Origin: Ephydatia muelleri
Taxonomy: Eukaryota; Porifera; Demospongiae; Spongillida; Spongillidae
Length of the DNA stretch: 64,000 nt
Assembly: GCA_013339895.1 (NCBI GenBank)
Contig: JABACO010000010.1
Location: forward strand, 7,516,201-7,580,200
Direction of reading: 5' to 3'
Positions 46,266 to 61,200 of the stretch are shown one piece after another. A model generated the notes under the pieces. It did not search any database and was not told the DNA's origin. It saw only the letters and a list, made by a program, of their open reading frames with translations. The translations under genes and the position numbers were made by a program. Positions within the stretch are counted from its first letter, which is position 1; every line of letters begins with the position of its first letter.

Positions 46266-49200
46266 ATGGGTACCTGGCAGGTTGCAGTATGTCTGCTCGG
46301 GCTTACATATCTTGCTGCATTTGGTGAGTGCATCGATTAATGCATGCAGATGTGTGCATGAATTGTCTTTCTTTGATTTTGGAATAACTGGAAAACATTC
46401 TCTGCTTAAGTCTTTGCATGTATAAGAATAGAATACTACTAGAGCTACAAGAAAGAAGTTATGCCTGTGTATGTAAAATTAATAAATCGTTTTCCCCCTC
46501 AATCCCACCCATTCAATTTTTGTTTCCCTATGCACCGAACGTCAGTAGCAATGTTTGCGCTATTTCTTTTGTAGATGTATTTTTATTTGTATTTATTTTT
46601 TTGCATGCTGGGTGGAAAATGTCACCAAATGTAGGTTTTGGACGCAGAAATGATACATAACTATACGTATGCGCTTGTGTTTGCAAGGTACACTGTATTT
46701 TGACTTCATAGCAAACTGCCGCGCAATCATAGACACCTATATATGTAAGTCTTTCATACCGTTTTCGAACATTTTAAGTTTTAGCAACTGGAAAATGTAA
46801 AGCGGCTATATGTAGCGTTGCAGCGCTACTTGTAGTAACAGAAAAGCTACAAACCTTCATCGTGAACATGCATCGTGTCCTTTGCTGCACGGTACCATAG
46901 AATCGAAATAGGTGGCGGTTGGTCAATGTAGCAAATGACATAGGTCGTGAGAATTAGATAGCTCTTTTAACTCATGAACAGGATATCCAACTAGATGCAC
47001 ATAAGCACAAATGGCATTATAGCTTGCGTGTGCTATTCGGTAAGATGAAACTGAGTTGCGATTTTGAAGAGTTCTCGTTAGCTTAGTAAACCATGCACTC
47101 GATCTCCTCATCCCCCCCACCTCCCTTTTGATCTTGTTTGCGTGCATGAATGTAGGTGTGTGTGTGTGTGAGTGTGTGTGTGTGTTTATGCGTGTTGCAG
47201 AGGCTTCTGTAATGTATATCAATATGTACAAAGCACTTAGAGGCATCACAATTAATGTTACACAGATGCCAGATTTTACAGTTACTTAGCTACATTCTTG
47301 ACACATATCACGTTTGAAAATATGTAACTATGCAGGGAAAGAAACGGATACGGCTAATTAATAATTATATACACTGTCACAACAACACCTTAGGTTCCGT
47401 GAGACCATTTGCTTCAGCAATGGCACTACTATGAAATTAAAACTCAATGGCCATGCTACTCAAAAAGGACATGATATATCACACTATAGGGAGTGCCTCA
47501 TGCAAAGATTCTATCTCTCGCTTGATCACTCCATCCCTTCCTCTATTCTTCTCTCTCTCATCCATTTACCTGGCTAGCAGTTGCTGCCAGTTGTCAAACC
47601 TTGCATGCATACTCTAATCTCAGTGTTGCACCTGCTCCAAGCCACTTTTTCTGTACACTAACACAAATCTAAGAAATAGTTCATGACTATTTTTAAAAAA
47701 GGTAACACATCTGTATTTATTTATGTATTTATTATTGTAACATATAACCCATGCACACTATTTATATGTATATAGTACTTGGACAATGAAAAATTTATTG
47801 CGTAGATGACTTCTGTTTTGATAAGAATGATGGTGGTTGTTTATTAATCCTAACCTAACCACTAAGTACAATCACAGCAGGATAAATGGCCATTACTATT
47901 CATATTATAGGCCAGGATTATGTTAGATCATTATAACCAACTTCATTTCAGGCATTACTGATAGTCAACAATGTACCTCTACTTGCCTCAATTCTACAAC
48001 AAACTGCAGCTGCTGCTGTGATAACACCACTCTTCTCAATACTTCAGATGGTAAGCCCAATACAGCACAGTTTTACGATACAGAATTACTTACTGCAATA
48101 CTCTGCCCCTAACTACAGGACAAAGTTGCATTGAAACGATGTGTCAAACAATATGCACAAATCCTGAGTCAGAGTGCACACAGAAATGTTTGATTGGCTT
48201 CACAGGGGATAAACAAACCTGTGTTGGTATGTTACCTATATCATTCATCACTGTCAGTAAAATAGGAGAATCTAATATCGATACAACAATAAAAATTACA
48301 CACTGAAAAAAATGTATCGCATCAGTTCATATCTTTTAGTACATGCTAGACTCCAAACATGAAAAGATAAAAATGAAACACTTAACATAAAAATTAAAAC
48401 CCATAACAAACTAATTTATCAGGCCAGAACCAACTGTTAAAAAGGCCAAATTGAAACCACACTATGAATGATTATATTTGAAATTCTTTCAAACACACTG
48501 AAATCATACAAATACATTGACTGCTCATATATGTCAGATATCAATGAATGCAACACTAACAATGGAGGTTGCAATCAAACATGCACAAACAATGTTGGAA
48601 GTTTCTTCTGTTCTTGTCAGCCTGGTTATCAACAAGATGCAAATAACCAGTCATGCAATGGTAAGCATGACCATAATCTAACAATCAAACTGTTTCATCT
48701 TCATCTCCTGCAGATATCAATGAATGCAACACTAACAATGGAGGCTGCAATCAAACATGCACAAACAATTTCGGAAGCTACTTCTGCTCATGTCTGTCCG
48801 GTTATACACTGGATGCAAAAAACCAGACATGCAGTGGTTAGTTATTCTTAAATGCATGGAAGATTTTAACTCCCTGTGTCATAGATATTGATGAATGCAG
48901 CACTAACAATGGAGGTTGCAATCAAACATGCACAAACAATGTTGGAAGTTTCTTCTGTTCTTGTCAGCCTGGTTATCAACTTGATGCAAATAATCAGTCA
49001 TGCAATGGTAAGCATGACCTTAATCTGAAAATCAAACTGTTTCATCTTCATGTTCTGCAGACATCAATGAATGCAACACTAACAATGGAGGCTGCAATCA
49101 AACATGCACAAACAATTTCGGAAGTTACTTCTGCTCATGTTTGTCTGGTTACACACTGGATGTAAATAACCAGACATGCAGTGGTAAGCTGTATTTAATT

Positions 49201-52200
49201 TGTAAATGGAAGGTTATCATCTTCATGTCCTGCAGACATCAATGAATGCAACACTAACAGTGGAGGCTGCAATCAAACATGCACAAACAATGTTGGAAGT
49301 TTCTTCTGTTCTTGTCAGCCTGGTTATCAACTAGATGCAAATAACCAGTCATGCAATGGTAAGCAGGACCTTAATCTAAAAATCAAACTGTTTCATCTTC
49401 ATGTCCTGCAGACATCAATGAATGCAACACTAACAATGGAGGCTGCAATCAAACATGCACAAACAATGCTGGAAGTTACTTCTGCTCATGTCTGTCCGGC
49501 TATACACTGGATGCAAACAACCAAACATGCAGCGGTCAGTTATACTTTCAACACATGGACGATTTGAACTCCCTTTATTATAGATATCAATGAATGCAAC
49601 ACTAACAATGGAGGTTGCAATCAAACATGCACAAATAATGTTGGAAGTTACTTCTGCTCATGTCTGTCTGATTATACGCTGGATGCAAATAATCAGACAT
49701 GCAGTGGTTAGTTATCCTTAAATGCATGGAAGATTTTAACTCCCTGTGTCATAGATATTGATGAATGCAACACTAACAATGGAGGTTGCAATCAAACATG
49801 CACAAACAATGTTGGAAGTTTCTTCTGTTCTTGTCAGCCTGGTTATCAACTAGATGCAAATAACCAGTCATGCAATGGTAAGCAGGACCTTAATCTAAAA
49901 ATCAAACTGTTTCATCTTCATGTCCTGCAGACATCAATGAATGCAACACTATCAATGGAGGCTGCAATCAAACATGCACAAACAATTTCGGAAGTTACTT
50001 CTGCTCATGTCTGTCTGGTTTTACACTGGATGTAAATAACCAGACATGCAGTGGTAAGTTGTATTTAATTTGTAAATGAAAGGTTATCATCTTCATGTCC
50101 TGCAGACATCAATGAATGCAACACTAACAGTGGAGGCTGCAATCAAACATGCACAAACAATTTCGGAAGTTACTTCTGCTCATGTCTGTCTGGTTTTACA
50201 CTGGATGTAAATAACCAGACATGCAGTGGTAAGTTGTATTTAATTTGTAAATGGAAGGTTATCATCTTCATGTCCTGCAGACATCAATGAATGCAACACT
50301 AACAGTGGAGGCTGCAATCAAACATGCACAAACCATGTTGGAAGCTACTTCTGCTCATGTCTGTCCGGTTATACACTGGATGCAAATAACCAGACATGCA
50401 GTGGTTAGTTATTCTTAAATGCATGGAAGATTTTAACTCCCTGTGTCATAGATATTGATGAATGCAACACTAACAATGGAGGTTGCAATCAAACATGCAC
50501 AAACAATGTTGGAAGTTTCTTCTGTTCTTGTCAGCCTGGTTATCAACTTGATGCAAATAATCAGTCATGCAATGGTAAGCATGACCTTAATCTGAAAATC
50601 AAACGGTTTCATCTTCATGTTCTGCAGACATCAATGAATGCAACACTAACAATGGAGGCTGCAATCAAACATGCACAAACAATTTCGGAAGCTACTTCTG
50701 CTCATGTTTGTCTGGTCATACACTGGATGTGAATAACCAGACATGCAGTGGTAAGCTGTATTGAATTTGTAAATGGAAGGTTTTCATTCTTATGTCCCGC
50801 AGACATCAATGAATGCAACACTAACAGTGGAGGTTGCAATCAAACATGCACAATCAATGTTGGAAGTTACTTCTGCTCATGTCTGTCTGGTTATACGCTG
50901 GATGCAAATAACCAGACATGCAGTGGTTAGTTATCCTTAAATGCAAGGAAGATTTTAACTCCCTGTGTCATAGATATTGATGAATGCAACACTAACAATG
51001 GAGGTTGCAATCAAATATGCACAAACAATGTTGGAAGTTTTTTCTGTTCTTGTCAGCCTGGTTATCAACTAGATGCAAATAACCAGTCATGCAATGGTAA
51101 GCAGGACCTTAATCTAAGAATCAAATTGTTTCATCTTCATGTCCTGCAGACATCAATGAATGCAACACTAACAATGGAGGCTGCAATCAAACATGCACAA
51201 ACAATGCTGGAAGTTACTTCTGCTCATGTCTGTCTGGTTTTACACTGGATGCAAATAACCAGACATGCAGTGGTTAGTTATTCTTAAATGCATGGAAGAT
51301 TTTAACTCCCTGTGTCATAGATATTGATGAATGCAACACTAACAATGGAGGTTGCAATCAAACATGCACAAATAATGCTGGAAGTTTCTTCTGTTCTTGT
51401 CAGCCTGGTTATCAACTTGATGCAAATAATCAGTCATGCAATGGTAAGCATGACCTTAATCTAAAAATCAAACTGTTTCATCTTCATGTTCTGCAGACAT
51501 CAATGAATGCAACACTAACAATGGAGGCTGCAATCAAACATGCACAAACAATTTCGGAAGTTACTTCTGCTCATGTCTGTCTGGTTTTACACTGGATGTA
51601 AATAACCAGACATGCAGTGGTAAGCTGTATTTAATTTGTAAATGGAAGGTTATCATCTTCATGTCCTGCAGACATCAATGAATGCAACACTAACAGTGGA
51701 GGTTGCAATCAAGCATGCACAAACAATGTTGGAAGTTACTTCTGCTCATGTCTGTCTGGTTTTACGCTGGATGTAAATAACCAAACATGCAGTGGTAAGC
51801 TGTATTGAATTTGTAAATGGAAGGTTTCCATTCTCATGTCCTGCAGACATCAATGAATGCAACACTAACAGTGGAGGTTGCAATCAAACATGCACAAACA
51901 ATGTTGGAAGTTACTTCTGCTCATGTCTGTCTGGTTATACGCTGGATGCAAATAACCAGACATGCAGTGGTTAGTTATCCTTAAATGCAAGGAAGATTTT
52001 AACTCCCTGTGTCATAGATATTGATGAATGCAACACTAACAATGGAGGTTGCAATCAAATATGCACAAACAATGTTGGAAGTTTTTTCTGTTCTTGTCAG
52101 CCTGGTTATCAACTAGATGCAAATAACCAGTCATGCAATGGTAAGCAGGACCTTAATCTAAGAATCAAACTGTTTCATCTTCATGTCCTGCAGACATCAA

Positions 52201-55200
52201 TGAATGCAACACTAACAATGGAGGCTGCAATCAAACATGCACAAACAATGCTGGAAGTTACTTCTGCTCATGTCTGTCTGGTTTTACACTGGATGCAAAT
52301 AACCAGACATGCAGTGGTTAGTTATTCTTAAATGCATGGAAGATTTTAACTCCCTGTGTCATAGATATTGATGAATGCAACACTAACAATGGAGGTTGCA
52401 ATCAAACATGCACAAACAATGCTGGAAGTTTCTTCTGTTCTTGTCAGCCTGGTTATCAACTAGATGCAAATAATCAGTCATGCAATGGTAAGCACGACCT
52501 TAATCTGAAAATCAAAATGTTTCATCTTCATGTTCTGCAGACATCAATGAATGCAACACTAACAATGGAGGCTGCAATCAAACATGCACAAACAATTTCG
52601 GAAGTTACTTCTGCTCATGTCTGTCTGGTTTTACACTGGATGTAAATAACCAGACATGCAGTGGTAAGCTGTATTTAATTTGTAAATCGAAGGTTATCAT
52701 CTTCATGTCCTGCAGACATCAATGAATGCAACACTAACAGTGGAGGTTGCAATCAAGCATGCACAAACAATGTTGGAAGTTACTTCTGCTCATGTCTGTC
52801 TGGTTTTACGCTGGATGTAAATAACCAAACATGCAGTGGTAAGCTGTATTGAATTTGTAAATGGAAGGTTTCCATTCTCATGTCCTGCAGACATCAATGA
52901 ATGCAACACTATCAATGGAGGCTGCAATCAAACATGCACAAACAATTTCGGAAGTTACTTCTGCTCATGTCTGTCTGGTTTTACACTGGATGCAAATAAC
53001 CAGACATGCAGTGGTTAGTTATTCTTAAATGCATGGAAGATTTTAACTCCCTGTGTCATAGATATTGATGAATGCAACACTAACAATGGCGGTTGCAATC
53101 AAACATGCACAAACAATGTTGGAAGTTTCTTCTGTTCTTGTCAGCCTGGTTATCAACTAGATGCAAATAATCAGTCATGCAATGGTAAGCACGACCTTAA
53201 TCTGAAAATCAAACTGTTTCATCTTCATGTTCTGCAGACATCAATGAATGCAACACTAACAATGGAGGCTGCAATCAAACATGCACAAACAATTTCGGAA
53301 GTTACTTCTGCTCATGTCTGTCTGGTTTTACACTGGATGTAAATAACCAGACATGCAGTGGTAAGCTGTATTTAATTTGTAAATGGAAGGTTATCATCTT
53401 CATGTCCTGCAGACATCAATGAATGCAACACTAACAGTGGAGGTTGCAATCAAGCATGCACAAACAATGTTGGAAGTTACTTCTGCTCATGTCTGTCTGG
53501 TTTTACGCTGGATGTAAATAACCAAACATGCAGTGGTAAGCTGTATTGAATTTGTAAATGGAAGGTTTCCATTCTCATGTCCTGCAGACATCAATGAATG
53601 CAACACTATCAATGGAGGCTGCAATCAAACATGCACAAACAATTTCGGAAGTTACTTCTGCTCATGTCTGTCTGGTTTTACACTGGATGCAAATAACCAG
53701 ACATGCAGTGGTTAGTTATTCTTAAATGCATGGAAGATTTTAACTCCCTGTGTCATAGATATTGATGAATGCAACACTAACAATGGCGGTTGCAATCAAA
53801 CATGCACAAACAATGTTGGAAGTTTCTTCTGTTCTTGTCAGCCTGGTTATCAACTAGATGCAAATAACCAGTCATGCAATGGTAAGCAGGACCTTAATCT
53901 AAGAATCAAACTGTTTCATCTTCATGTCCTGCAGACATCAATGAATGCAACACTAACAATGGAGGCTGCAATCAAACATGCACAAACAATGCTGGAAGTT
54001 ACTTCTGCTCATGTCTGTCCGGCTATACACTGAATGCAAGCAACCAAACATGCAGCGGTCAGTTATACTTTCAACACATGGACGATTTGAACTCCCTTTA
54101 TTATAGATATCAATGAATGCAACGCTAACAGTGGAGGCTGCAATCAAACATGCACAAACAATGTTGGAAGTTACTTCTGCTCATGTCTGTCTGGTTATAC
54201 GCTGGATGCAAATAATCAGACATGCAGTGGTTAGTTATCCTTAAATGCATGGAAGATTTTAACTCCCTGTGTCATAGATATTGATGAATGCAACACTAAC
54301 AATGGAGGTTGCAATCAAACATGCACAAGCAATGTTGGAAGTTTCTTCTGTTCTTGTCAGCCTGGTTATCAACTAGATGCAAATAACCAGTCATGCAATG
54401 GTAAGCATGACTGCAGATATCAATGAATGCAACACTAACAGTGGAGGCTGCAATCAAACATGCACAAACAATTTCGGAAGTTACTTCTGCTCATGTCTGT
54501 CCGGTTATACACTGGATGCAAATAACCAGACATGCAGTGGTTAGTTATTCTTTAATGCATGGAAGATTTTAATTCCCTGTGTCATAGATATTGATGAATG
54601 CAACACTAACAATGGAGGTTGCAATCAAACATGCACAAACAATGTTGGAAGTTTCTTCTGTTCTTGTCAGCCTGGTTATCAACTATATGCAAATAATCAG
54701 TCATGCAATGGTAAGCAGGACCTTAATCTAAAAATCAAACTGTTTCATCTTCATGTCCTGCAGACATCAATGAATGCAACACTAACAATGGAGGCTGCAA
54801 TCAAACATGCACAAACAATTTCGGAAGTTACTTCTGCTCATGTCTGTCTGGTTTTACGCTGGATGCAAATAACCAAACATGCAGTGGTAAGCTGTATTGA
54901 ATTTGTAAATGGAAGGTTTCCATTCTCATGTCCTGCAGACATCAATGAATGCAACACTATCAATGGAGGCTGCAATCAAACATGCACAAACAATTTCGGA
55001 AGTTACTTCTGCTCATGCCTGTCTGGTTTTACGCTGGATGTAAATAACCAAACATGCAGTGGTAAGCTGTATTGAATTTGTAAATGGAAAGTTTCCATTC
55101 TCATGTCCTGCAGACATCAATGAATGCAACACTATCAATGGAGGCTGCAATCAAACATGCACAAACAATTTTGGAAGTTACTTCTGCTCATGTCTGTCTG

Positions 55201-58200
55201 GTTTTACACTGGATGCAAATAATCAGACATGCAGTGGTTAGTTATTCTTAAATGCATGGAAGATTTTAACTCTCTGTGTCATAGATATTGATGAATGCAA
55301 CACTAACAATGGCGGTTGCAATCAAACATGCACAATCAATGTTGGAAGTTTCTTCTGTTCTTGTCAGCCTGGTTATCAACTAGATGCAAATAACCAGTCA
55401 TGCAATGGTAAGCAGGACCTTAGTCTAAAAATCAAACTGTTTCATCTTCATGTCCTGCAGACATCAATGAATGCAACACTAACAATGGAGGCTGCACAAA
55501 CATGCACAAACAATTTCGGAAGTTACTTCTGCTCATGTCTGTCCGGTTATACACTGGATGCAAATAACCAGACATGCAGTGGTTAGTTATTCTTTAATGC
55601 ATGGAAGATTTTAATTCCCTGTGTCATAGATATTGATGAATGCAACACTAACAATGGAGGTTGCAATCAAACATGCACAAACAATGTTGGAAGTTTCTTC
55701 TGTTCTTGTCAGCCTGGTTATCAACTATATGCAAATAATCAGTCATGCAATGGTAAGCAGGACCTTAATCTAAAAATCAAACTGTTTCATCTTCATGTCC
55801 TGCAGACATCAATGAATGCAACACTAACAATGGAGGCTGCAATCAAACATGCACAAACAATTTCGGAAGTTACTTCTGCTCATGTCTGTCTGGTTTTACG
55901 CTGGATGCAAATAACCAAACATGCAGTGGTAAGCTGTATTGAATTTGTAAATGGAAGGTTTCCATTCTCATGTCCTGCAGACATCAATGAATGCAACACT
56001 ATCAATGGAGGCTGCAATCAAACATGCACAAACAATTTCGGAAGTTACTTCTGCTCATGCCTGTCTGGTTTTACGCTGGATGTAAATAACCAAACATGCA
56101 GTGGTAAGCTGTATTGAATTTGTAAATGGAAAGTTTCCATTCTCATGTCCTGCAGACATCAATGAATGCAACACTATCAATGGAGGCTGCAATCAAACAT
56201 GCACAAACAATTTTGGAAGTTACTTCTGCTCATGTCTGTCTGGTTTTACACTGGATGCAAATAATCAGACATGCAGTGGTTAGTTATTCTTAAATGCATG
56301 GAAGATTTTAACTCTCTGTGTCATAGATATTGATGAATGCAACACTAACAATGGCGGTTGCAATCAAACATGCACAATCAATGTTGGAAGTTTCTTCTGT
56401 TCTTGTCAGCCTGGTTATCAACTAGATGCAAATAACCAGTCATGCAATGGTAAGCAGGACCTTAGTCTAAAAATCAAACTGTTTCATCTTCATGTCCTGC
56501 AGACATCAATGAATGCAACACTAACAATGGAGGCTGCAATCAAACATGCACAAACAATGCTGGAAGTTACTTCTGCTCATGTCTGTCCGGCTATACACTG
56601 GATGCAAACAACCAAACATGCAGCGGTCAGTTATAGTTTCAACACATGGACGATTTGAACTCCTTTTATTATAGATATCAATGAATGCAACACTAACAGT
56701 GGAGGCTGCAATCAAACATGCACAAACAATGTTGGAAGTTACTTCTGCTCATGTCTGTCTGGTTATACGCTGGATGCAAATAATCAGACATGCAGTGGTT
56801 AGTTATCCTTAAATGCATGGAAGATTTTAACTCCCTGTGTCATAGATATTGATGAATGCAACACTAACAATGGAGGTTGCAATCAAACATGCACAAACAA
56901 TGTTGGAAGTTTCTTCTGTTCTTGTCAGCCTGGTTATCAACTAGATGCAAATAATCAGTCATGCAATGGTAAGCACGACCTTAATCTGAAAATCAAACGG
57001 TTTCATCTTCATGTTCTGCAGACATCAATGAATGCAACACTAACAATGGAGGCTGCAATCAAACATGCACAAACAATTTCAGAAGTTACTTCTGCTCATG
57101 TCTGTCTGGTTTTACACTGGATGTAAATAACCAGACATGCAGTGGTAAGCTGTATTTAATTTGTAAATGGAAGGTTATCATCTTCATGTCCTGCAGACAT
57201 CAATGAATGCAACACTAACAGTGGAGGTTGCAATCAAGCATGCACAAACAATGTTGGAAGTTACTTCTGCTCATGTCTGTCTGGTTTTACGCTGGATGTA
57301 AATAACCAAACATGCAGTGGTAAGCTGTATTGAATTTGTAAATGGAAGGTTTCCATTCTCATGTCCTGCAGACATCAATGAATGCAACACTATCAATGGA
57401 GGCTGCAATCAAACATGCACAAACCATTTCGGAAGTTACTTCTGCTCATGTCTGTCTGGTTTTACACTGGATGCAAATAACCAGACATGCAGTGGTTAGT
57501 TATTCTTAAATGCATGGAAGATTTTAACTCCCTGTGTCATAGATATTGATGAATGCAACACTAACAATGGCGGTTGCAATCAAACATGCACAAACAATGT
57601 TGGAAGTTTCTTCTGTTCTTGTCAGCCTGGTTATCAACTAGATGCAAATAACCAGTCATGCAATGGTAAGCAGGACCTTAATCTAAAAATCAAACTGTTT
57701 CATCTTCATGTCCTGCAGACATCAATGAATGCAACACTAACAATGGAGGCTGCAATCAAACATGCACAAACAATGCTGGAAGTTACTTCTGCTCATGTCT
57801 GTCCGGCTATACACTGAATGCAAACAACCAAACATGCAGCGGTCAGTTATACTTTCAACACATGGACGATTTGAACTCCCTTTATTATAGATATCAATGA
57901 ATGCAACGCTAACAGTGGAGGCTGCAATCAAACATGCACAAACAATGTTGGAAGTTACTTCTGCTCATGTCTGTCTGGTTATACGCTGGATGCAAATAAT
58001 CAGACATGCAGTGGTTAGTTATCCTTAAATGCATGGAAGATTTTAACTCCCTGTGTCATAGATATTGATGAATGCAACACTAACAATGGAGGTTGCAATC
58101 AAACATGCACAAGCAATGTTGGAAGTTTCTTCTGTTCTTGTCAGCCTGGTTATCAACTAGATGCAAATAACCAGTCATGCAATGGTAAGCATGACCTTAA

Positions 58201-61200
58201 TCTAAAAATCAAACTGTTTCATCTTCATGTCCTGCAGATATCAATGAATGCAACACTAACAGTGGAGGCTGCAATCAAACATGCACAAACAATTTCGGAA
58301 GTTACTTCTGCTCATGTCTGTCCGGTTATACACTGGATGCAAATAACCAGACATGCAGTGGTTAGTTATTCTTTAATGCATGGAAGATTTTAATTCCCTG
58401 TGTCATAGATATTGATGAATGCAACACTAACAATGGAGGTTGCAATCAAACATGCACAAACAATGTTGGAAGTTTCTTCTGTTCTTGTCAGCCTGGTTAT
58501 CAACTAGATGCAAATAATCAGTCATGCAATGGTAAGCAGGACCTTAATCTAAAAATCAAACTGTTTCATCTTCATGTCCTGCAGACATCAATGAATGCAA
58601 CACTAACAATGGAGGCTGCAATCAAACATGCACAAACAATTTCGGAAGTTACTTCTGCTCATGTCTGTCTGGTTTTACGCTGGATGCAAATAACCAAACA
58701 TGCAGTGGTAAGCTGTATTGAATTTGTAAATGGAAGGTTTCCATTCTCATGTCCTGCAGACATCAATGTATGCAACACTATCAATGGAGGCTGCAATCAA
58801 GCATGCACAAACAATTTCGGAAGTTACTTCTGCTCATGTCTGTCTGGTTATACACTGGATGTAAATAACCAAACATGCAGTGGTAAGTTGTATTTAATTT
58901 GTAAATGGAAGGTTATCATCTTCATGTCCTGCAGACATCAATGAATGCAACACTAACAGTGGAGGCTGCAATCAAACATGCACAAACAATTTCGGAAGTT
59001 ACTTCTGCTCATGTCTGTCCGGTTATACACTGGATGCAAATAACCAGACATGCAGTGGTTAGTTATTCTTTAATGCATGGAAGATTTTAACTCCCTGTGT
59101 CATAGATATTGATGAATGCAACACTAACAATGGAGGTTGCAATCAAACATGCACAAACAATGTTGGAAGTTTCTTCTGTTCTTGTCAGCCTGGTTATCAA
59201 CTAGATGCAAATAATCAGTCATGCAATGGTAAGCAGGACCTTAATCTAAAAATCAAACTGTTTCATCTTCATGTCCTGCAGACATCAATGAATGCAACAC
59301 TAACAATGGAGGCTGCAATCAAACATGCACAAACAATTTCGGAAGTTACTTCTGCTCATGTCTGTCTGGTTTTACGCTGGATGCAAATAACCAAACATGC
59401 AGTGGTAAGCTGTATTGAATTTGTAAATTGAAGGTTTCCATTCTCATGTCCTGCAGACATCAATGAATGCAACACTATCAATGGAGGCTGCAATCAAACA
59501 TGCACAAACAATTTCGGAAGTTACTTCTGCTCATGTCTGTCTGGTTTTACGCTGGATGTAAATAACCAAACATGCAGTGGTAAGCTGTATTGAATTTGTA
59601 AATGGAAGGTTTCCATTCTCATGTCCTGCAGACATCAATGAATGCAACACTATCAATGGAGGCTGCAATCAAACATGCACAAACAATTTCGGAAGTTACT
59701 TCTGCTCATGTCTGTCTGGTTATACACTGGATGTAAATAACCAAACATGCAGTGGTAAGCTGTATTGAATTTGTAAATGGAAGGTTTCCATTCTCATGTC
59801 CTGCAGACATCAATGAATGCAACACTATCAATGGAGGCTGCAATCAAACATGCACAAACAATTTTGGAAGTTACTTCTGCTCATGTCTGTCTGGTTTTAC
59901 ACTGGATGCAAATAACCAGACATGCAGTGGTTAGTTATTCTTAAATGCATGGAAGATTTTAACTCCCTGTGTCATAGATATTGATGAATGCAACACTAAC
60001 AATGGCGGTTGCAATCAAACATGCACAAACAATGTTGGAAGTTTCTTCTGTTCTTGTCAGCCTGGTTATCAACTAGATGCAAATAACCAGTCATGCAATG
60101 GTAAGCAGGACCTTAATGTGAAAATCAAACTGTTTCATCTTCATGTCCTGCAGACATCAATGAATGCAACACTAACAATGGAGGCTGCAATCAAACATGC
60201 ACAAACAATGCTGGAAGTTACTTCTGCTCATGTCTGTCCGGCTATACACTGGATGCAAACAACCAAACATGCAGCGGTCAGTTATACTTTCAACACATGG
60301 ACGATTTGAACTCCCTTTATTATAGATATCAATGAATGCAACACTAACAGTGGAGGCTGCAATCAAACATGCACAAACACTGTTGGAAGTTACTTCTGCT
60401 CATGTCTGTCTGGTTATACGCTGGATGCAAATAATCAGACATGCAGTGGTTAGTTATCCTTAAATGCATGGAAGATTTTAACTCCCTGTGTGATAGATAT
60501 TGATGAATGCAACACTAACAATGGAGGTTGCAATCAAACATGCACAAACAATGTTGGAAGTTTCTTCTGTTCTTGTCAGCCTGGTTATCAACTAGATGCA
60601 AATAACCAGTCATGCAATGGTAAGCAGGACCTTAATCTAAAAATCAAACTGTTTCATCTTCATGTCCTGCAGACATCAATGAATGCGACACTAACAATGG
60701 AGGCTGCAATCAAACATGCACAAACACTATCGGAAGTTACTTCTGCTCATGTCTGTCTGGTTTTACGCTGGATGTAAATAACCAAACATGCAGTGGTAAG
60801 CTGTTTTTAATTTGTAAATGGAAGGTTATCATCTTCATGTCCTGCAGACATCAATGAATGCAACACTAACAGTGGAGGCTGCAATCATACATGCACAAAC
60901 AATTTCGGAAGCTACTTCTGCTCATGTTTGTCTGGCTATACACTGGATGCCAATAACCAGACATGCAGTGGTTAGTTATTCTTAAATGCAATGAAGATTT
61001 TAACTCCCTGTGTCATAGATATTGATGAATGCAACACTAACAATGGAGGTTGCAATCAAACATGCACAAACAATGTTGGAAGTTTCATCTGTTCTTGTCA
61101 GCCTGGTTACCAACATGATGCAAATAATCAGTCATGCAATGGTAAGCATGAACTTAATCTGAAAATCAAATTGTTTCATCTTCATGTTCTGCAGACATCA

